This document shows positions 7,966-10,415 of a stretch of 10,415 nucleotides of DNA, piece after piece. The notes below the pieces were generated by a model, which had not been told where the DNA came from, ran no database searches, and worked only from the letters and a program-made list of their open reading frames with translations. The DNA lies in assembly GCA_002479655.1 (NCBI GenBank), contig DLOQ01000029.1:1-10415 (forward strand). The letters run 5' to 3'. The translations under genes and the position numbers were made by a program. Position 1 is the first letter of the stretch, and every line of letters begins with the position of its first letter. This stretch comes from Lachnospiraceae bacterium UBA7480 (lineage in GTDB: Bacteria > Bacillota > Clostridia > Lachnospirales > Lachnospiraceae).

Positions 7966-7987
7966 AACATAGTATACTTGAATGTTT
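7965..7987 (-). terminator. Weak possible terminator of tRNA-Ser
   Basis: AAACAT (7965-7970) and ATGTTT (7982-7987) form a 6-bp stem around an 11-base loop. Read on the minus strand it is followed by TTTTATT, a modest U-run, right after the tRNA. On the plus strand, after the lipoprotein stop, the tail is ATAAT only. The stem is AT-rich and weak. Confidence 0.3.
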
Positions 7988-7994
7988 ATAATAG

Positions 7995-8086
7995 CGGAGA
8001 CGGAGGGATTCGAACCCTCGTACCGGTGTTTAAACCGATAAACTGATTTCGAGTCAGTCCCGTTACGGCCTCTTCGGTACGTCTCC
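7995..8086 (-). tRNA. tRNA-Ser(CGA)
   Basis: On the minus strand, acceptor arms GGAGACG and CGTCTCC pair fully and flank a 92-base cloverleaf with discriminator G73. The anticodon stem ACTGA/TCAGT encloses the loop CTCGAAA, so the anticodon is CGA (plus-strand 8049-8051), reading the serine codon UCG. The T arm GAGGG-TTCGAAT-CCCTC is canonical. The long variable arm (TCGGT ... ACCGG) is the class II feature expected for serine. The CCA end is not encoded; the bases after G73 are CTA. It is the only minus-strand gene in the window. The neighbouring genes use TCG codons, so this tRNA is not redundant here. Confidence 0.95.
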
Positions 8087-8138
8087 GTGTCGGAATGATT
8101 ACAAGATAAAGTAATGCGTAATCTTCCATACTTAACCG

Positions 8139-8167
8139 ATTATAAGGGAAATGTTATGTATTTTCAA
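8139..8167 (-). promoter_or_regulatory. Sigma-A-type promoter of tRNA-Ser
   Basis: On the minus strand TTGAAA (8162-8167) and TATAAT (8139-8144) are separated by exactly 17 bases. Initiation would fall near 8132, leaving a 5' leader of roughly 45 bases to be trimmed before the mature tRNA end at 8086. The -10 is a perfect consensus and the -35 differs at two positions. Confidence 0.85.
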
Positions 8168-8223
8168 GCAAAATTTTAAATTTATGAGAAATAACATTCA
8201 ATCTGTTACTAATCGGGAAAATA

Positions 8224-8232
8224 TGTTATACT
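8224..8232 (+). promoter_or_regulatory. Extended -10 promoter for phosphofructokinase
   Basis: TGTTATACT is an extended -10 (TG-N-TATACT). The -35 region 17 bases upstream (8204-8209, TGTTAC) is poor, as often seen with extended -10 promoters. Initiation near 8239 would give a leader of about 90 bases. The -10 lies within the left arm of the inverted repeat 8228-8281. Confidence 0.6.
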
Positions 8233-8289
8233 ATCTTTGTATGCAGCGTCATGGGATTGATGCGCTGTCCGAAGATAGTATTTTTATTT
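8228..8289 (+). promoter_or_regulatory. Terminator-like inverted repeat overlapping the pfk promoter and leader
   Basis: ATACTATCTT (8228-8237) and AAGATAGTAT (8272-8281) are perfect 10-bp inverted arms, with one more wobble pair inside. Between them CAGCG and CGCTG form an inner hairpin (about 8244-8269). The right arm runs into TTTTATTT (8282-8289), giving the shape of an intrinsic terminator for transcripts arriving from upstream. The left arm contains most of the -10, so a transcript from the pfk promoter would lack it and form only the inner hairpin. The T-run (8281-8289) can also pair with AAATAAAAA (8297-8305). Termination, attenuation and operator roles are all possible. Confidence 0.45.
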
Positions 8290-8329
8290 AGGCTTCAAAT
8301 AAAAAATCATTATACAGGAGGTATGAACT

Positions 8330-9403
8330 ATGAAGAGAATCGGTATGCTTACCAGCGGCGGGGACTGTCAGGCGCTTAACGCGGCGATGAGAGGCGTTGT
8401 AAAGACACTGAACAACAGCAAGGAAGAAGTGGAGATCTTCGGATTTTTATCCGGCTACAAGGGATTGATCTACAGCAATTTCAGGATGCTTACCAGCAGG
8501 GATTTTTCCGGTATCCTGACAAAAGGCGGCACCATTCTCGGAAGCTCCAGAACTCCGTTTAAGACGATCACAGAACCGGATGAGAATGGTGTAGATAAGA
8601 TCGAGGCGATGAAGCATACGTATCATAAATTAAACTTAGACTGCCTTGTGATCTTAGGCGGTAATGGTACGCATAAGACGGCGAATCTGCTCCGGAAGGA
8701 AGGATTAAATGTCATTACGCTTCCTAAGACGATTGATAATGATCTGTGGGGGACGGATATGACATTTGGTTTCCAGAGTGCAGTAGATATTGCGACAAAT
8801 GTAATTGACTGCATCCATACGACGGCGGACTCCCATGGACGTGTATTCATTGTGGAAGTCATGGGACATAAGGCAGGATGGCTTACGTTAAATGCCGGTA
8901 TGGCGAGCGGCGCGGATATCATACTGATCCCTGAGATACCTTATAAGATTGATAAGGTAATCGCTGCCATTAAGAAACGTGAGGAATCCGGCAGCAGATT
9001 TACGATCCTTGCAGTGGCGGAGGGCGCGATCTCTGCAGAGGATGCAAAGCTGAGCAAGAAAGATTATAAGAAGAAATTGGAGAAGAGGATACATCCGAGC
9101 GTTTCCTATGAAGTGGCAGCGCAGATCGAAGAAAAGACCGGTCTTGAGGTCCGGGTGACAGTTCCCGGACATATGCAGCGCGGCGGTTCCCCATGTCCTT
9201 ATGACAGAGTATTTGCTTCCAGACTCGGTTCAGAGGCGGGCAAATTGATTCTGAAGGATGAATATGGCTTCATGGTTGGTTATAAGAACAGGGAGATCGT
9301 TAAGGTGCCGCTGGAGGATGTGGCTGGCAAGCTGAAGATGGTTTCTCCTGATGCAACTATCGTAAAGGAAGCGAAGATGCTGGGCATCTGTTTTGGAGAC
9401 TAA
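8330..9403 (+). CDS. pfkA: 6-phosphofructokinase (Gly/Lys type)
   Basis: A 357-residue phosphofructokinase phosphorylating fructose 6-phosphate to fructose 1,6-bisphosphate, the committed step of glycolysis, in the cytoplasm. Visible motifs: LTSGGDCQALNAAMRG (7-22) for nucleotide binding; GGNGT (110-114); PKTIDND (132-138) with catalytic base Asp136; MGHKAGWL (178-185); and GHMQRGGSP (280-288) for sugar phosphate binding. By alignment with the E. coli enzyme, Gly113 matches Gly104 and Lys133 matches Gly124. Family knowledge: Gly104/Gly124 marks ATP enzymes, Asp104/Lys124 marks PPi enzymes, and this Gly/Lys mix occurs in a separate group, with ATP-using members described. So ATP is the likelier donor, but PPi cannot be excluded by reading. 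Asn112 replaces the usual Asp103, which helps bind Mg. The length is longer than the ~320-residue E. coli form. AGGAGG (8316-8321) lies 8 bases before ATG 8330. Confidence 0.93.
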   Translation: MKRIGMLTSGGDCQALNAAMRGVVKTLNNSKEEVEIFGFLSGYKGLIYSNFRMLTSRDFSGILTKGGTILGSSRTPFKTITEPDENGVDKIEAMKHTYHKLNLDCLVILGGNGTHKTANLLRKEGLNVITLPKTIDNDLWGTDMTFGFQSAVDIATNVIDCIHTTADSHGRVFIVEVMGHKAGWLTLNAGMASGADIILIPEIPYKIDKVIAAIKKREESGSRFTILAVAEGAISAEDAKLSKKDYKKKLEKRIHPSVSYEVAAQIEEKTGLEVRVTVPGHMQRGGSPCPYDRVFASRLGSEAGKLILKDEYGFMVGYKNREIVKVPLEDVAGKLKMVSPDATIVKEAKMLGICFGD

Positions 9404-9545
9404 TTAGGGTAAAATAAGCACAAAAACAGTGCTTATTACAAATTGCTTCGCAATTTGAATTATGCGCAAAAAGCATGCGCAATTATGATAAATTAAAAAC
9501 TTGCAAAATATTGCAGTAAGGCGTCTTTCAAAAGCGGCGCCCCGA
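9404..9545. repeat. Structured intergenic stretch with adjacent palindromes
   Basis: Several inverted repeats follow one another: AATAAGCAC/GTGCTTATT (9413-9421 and 9429-9437); CAAATTGC/GCAATTTG (9439-9446 and 9450-9457); TGCGC/GCGCA (9463-9467 and 9477-9481), flanked by direct repeats AATTATG (9458-9464, 9481-9487); TGCAA/TTGCA (9502-9506 and 9511-9515); and GGCG/CGCC (9520-9523 and 9538-9541). The first stem may terminate pfkA transcription but lacks a plus-strand U-run; on the minus strand it is followed by TTTT. I see no protein gene here. Confidence 0.55.
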
Positions 9546-9569
9546 ATGGAAATGAATAACCCTAAAACC

Positions 9570-9578
9570 GGAAAGGAG
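9570..9578 (+). promoter_or_regulatory. Strong Shine-Dalgarno sequence oddly distant from the glycosyltransferase start
   Basis: GGAAAGGAG is a strong ribosome binding site match but lies 21 bases before ATG 9600, beyond the usual 5-12. No ATG, GTG or TTG in the glycosyltransferase frame occurs at normal distance. It lies between 5-bp inverted arms TAACC (9557-9561) and GGTTA (9580-9584). Confidence 0.4.
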
Positions 9579-9599
9579 CGGTTACCCGCAAAAAACATC

Positions 9600-10415
9600 A
9601 TGAAATCAATTGCCATCGGAATTCCCACTTATCATCATCCCGAAGCAGTTAATGAGATACTCTCCCTAGCAGCGCAGGATCTCTATGATCTGCATATAGA
9701 CGTGTATTATTATGACGGGAGCAGCGATACAAAAACAAAAGAAGTCGTAGAAGCTTTTCGAAACAGAGGATTTACCAACTTATATCATTTGCATTTTCCC
9801 GAAGACAACAGCCGGGCAGAAATGATCTTTAACGGTCACGGCATGCTCCGGGAATATGATTATATCTGGCCTTCCAAGGATCGGTGCATGTTTACGGAAG
9901 AGGCATTGACCGCCGTCATGGAGGCACTGGAAGAAGACCCCGATGTCCTTTGTCTGAACCTTACCTCGCCTTATCATGAGATCAAAAAACACATCTACCG
10001 CGAACCAACGGAATTTTATCATGATCATGGCTGGGTCGCGACGTCGATCAATACGATCATATATAAAAGATCCTCCATGATCGGTTCTTTTCAAAGCTGG
10101 ATCTATCCGGATATTTTTAACCCCTATTACAGCCATTTATTTCATACCCTTGCACGGATGGATACAATGAGCATCTATGTTTTATATGGTAATCATTTTA
10201 TGATCCACATTTCGGATGATGTTGCCTCCTCATGGGAAAACCGGATCTTTCAGGTATGGAAAGACGACTGGATCAAAGTCAACGACCTGCTGCCGGGATG
10301 CTATGCTCCTTATAAAGACTACGTGATCAAAATAACCGCTTCCCGTCCATGGCTGCTCGGCGACGTGGAGCGGTTACAGGAATTTCATGATATGGGACTG
10401 CTGACTCCGGAAACC
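9600..10415 (+). CDS. Glycosyltransferase family 2, 3'-truncated by window edge
   Basis: An open frame of 272 codons with no stop, running off the window end. The N-terminus KSIAIGIPTYHHPEA is the usual GT-A/GT2 opening strand and loop. YYYDGSSD (36-43) matches the GT2 nucleotide-sugar motif DDGSxD with Tyr for the first Asp. IWPSKDR (89-95) occupies the place of the DxD region and resembles capsule- or teichoic-type sugar transferases (family recall only). The donor and acceptor sugars are unknown; it should act at the cytoplasmic face of the membrane. No membrane helix is visible in the part seen. ATG 9600 fits the domain start; in-frame ATG 9546 and 9552 would add 16-18 residues but have poor ribosome binding sites. 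On the plus strand it is richer in C than the upstream genes. Confidence 0.78.
   Translation, partial: MKSIAIGIPTYHHPEAVNEILSLAAQDLYDLHIDVYYYDGSSDTKTKEVVEAFRNRGFTNLYHLHFPEDNSRAEMIFNGHGMLREYDYIWPSKDRCMFTEEALTAVMEALEEDPDVLCLNLTSPYHEIKKHIYREPTEFYHDHGWVATSINTIIYKRSSMIGSFQSWIYPDIFNPYYSHLFHTLARMDTMSIYVLYGNHFMIHISDDVASSWENRIFQVWKDDWIKVNDLLPGCYAPYKDYVIKITASRPWLLGDVERLQEFHDMGLLTPET

Noticed and set aside
7960..8090. tRNA-Ser as a prophage or island attachment site
   Set aside because: No integrase gene and no second copy of the tRNA 3' end is visible in the window.
9413..9541. CRISPR array
   Set aside because: The palindromes differ in sequence and there are no equal repeats with regular spacers.
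9404..9628. Minus-strand frame of 74 codons after pfkA
   Set aside because: It runs through the palindrome cluster and the glycosyltransferase start, with no recognisable domain.
9780..10136. Minus-strand frame of 118 codons at the right end
   Set aside because: It is antisense to the glycosyltransferase frame, whose plus-strand translation has clear GT2 motifs.

Overview
The window looks like chromosomal DNA of a Gram-positive anaerobe of the Clostridia, most likely a Lachnospiraceae-type gut bacterium. This is inferred from moderate G+C with AT-rich intergenic DNA, strong AGGAGG-type ribosome binding sites, lipobox lipoproteins, a small Cys-containing XRE-like regulator and a Gly/Lys-type phosphofructokinase. 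No species can be named from the sequence alone.

Layout: (1) 55-729 is a stand-alone HAD-type hydrolase, preceded by a perfect short hairpin just before its ribosome binding site. (2) 803-3824 holds three closely packed genes: a small HTH protein, a single-domain Smr protein, and a large membrane HD-GYP protein ending in a response-regulator receiver domain. (3) 3888-7965 holds two tandem paralogous lipoproteins. Their C-termini resemble the DUF4163/DUF3298 (RsiV/PdaC-type) extracellular module, but no sigma factor gene lies nearby. (4) 7966-8329 is noncoding for protein. It carries a minus-strand tRNA-Ser(CGA) with a clear promoter, then the promoter and leader of the next gene. (5) 8330-9403 is 6-phosphofructokinase. 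(6) 9404-9545 is a structured intergenic stretch with several adjacent palindromes. (7) From about 9600 to the window edge runs a truncated glycosyltransferase family 2 gene.

How the genes may work together: the only plausible functional grouping is 803-7965. A membrane sensor with c-di-GMP phosphodiesterase and receiver domains sits directly upstream of two surface lipoproteins with a lysozyme/peptidoglycan-associated type of domain. A role in sensing envelope state and lowering c-di-GMP is inference only. tRNA-Ser, phosphofructokinase and the glycosyltransferase look like independent units. All protein genes are on the plus strand and only the tRNA is on minus. No mobile element, CRISPR array or prophage is visible. 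The window is mostly ordinary core/accessory genome. The least explained items are the lipoprotein pair and the promoter-overlapping inverted repeat before phosphofructokinase.
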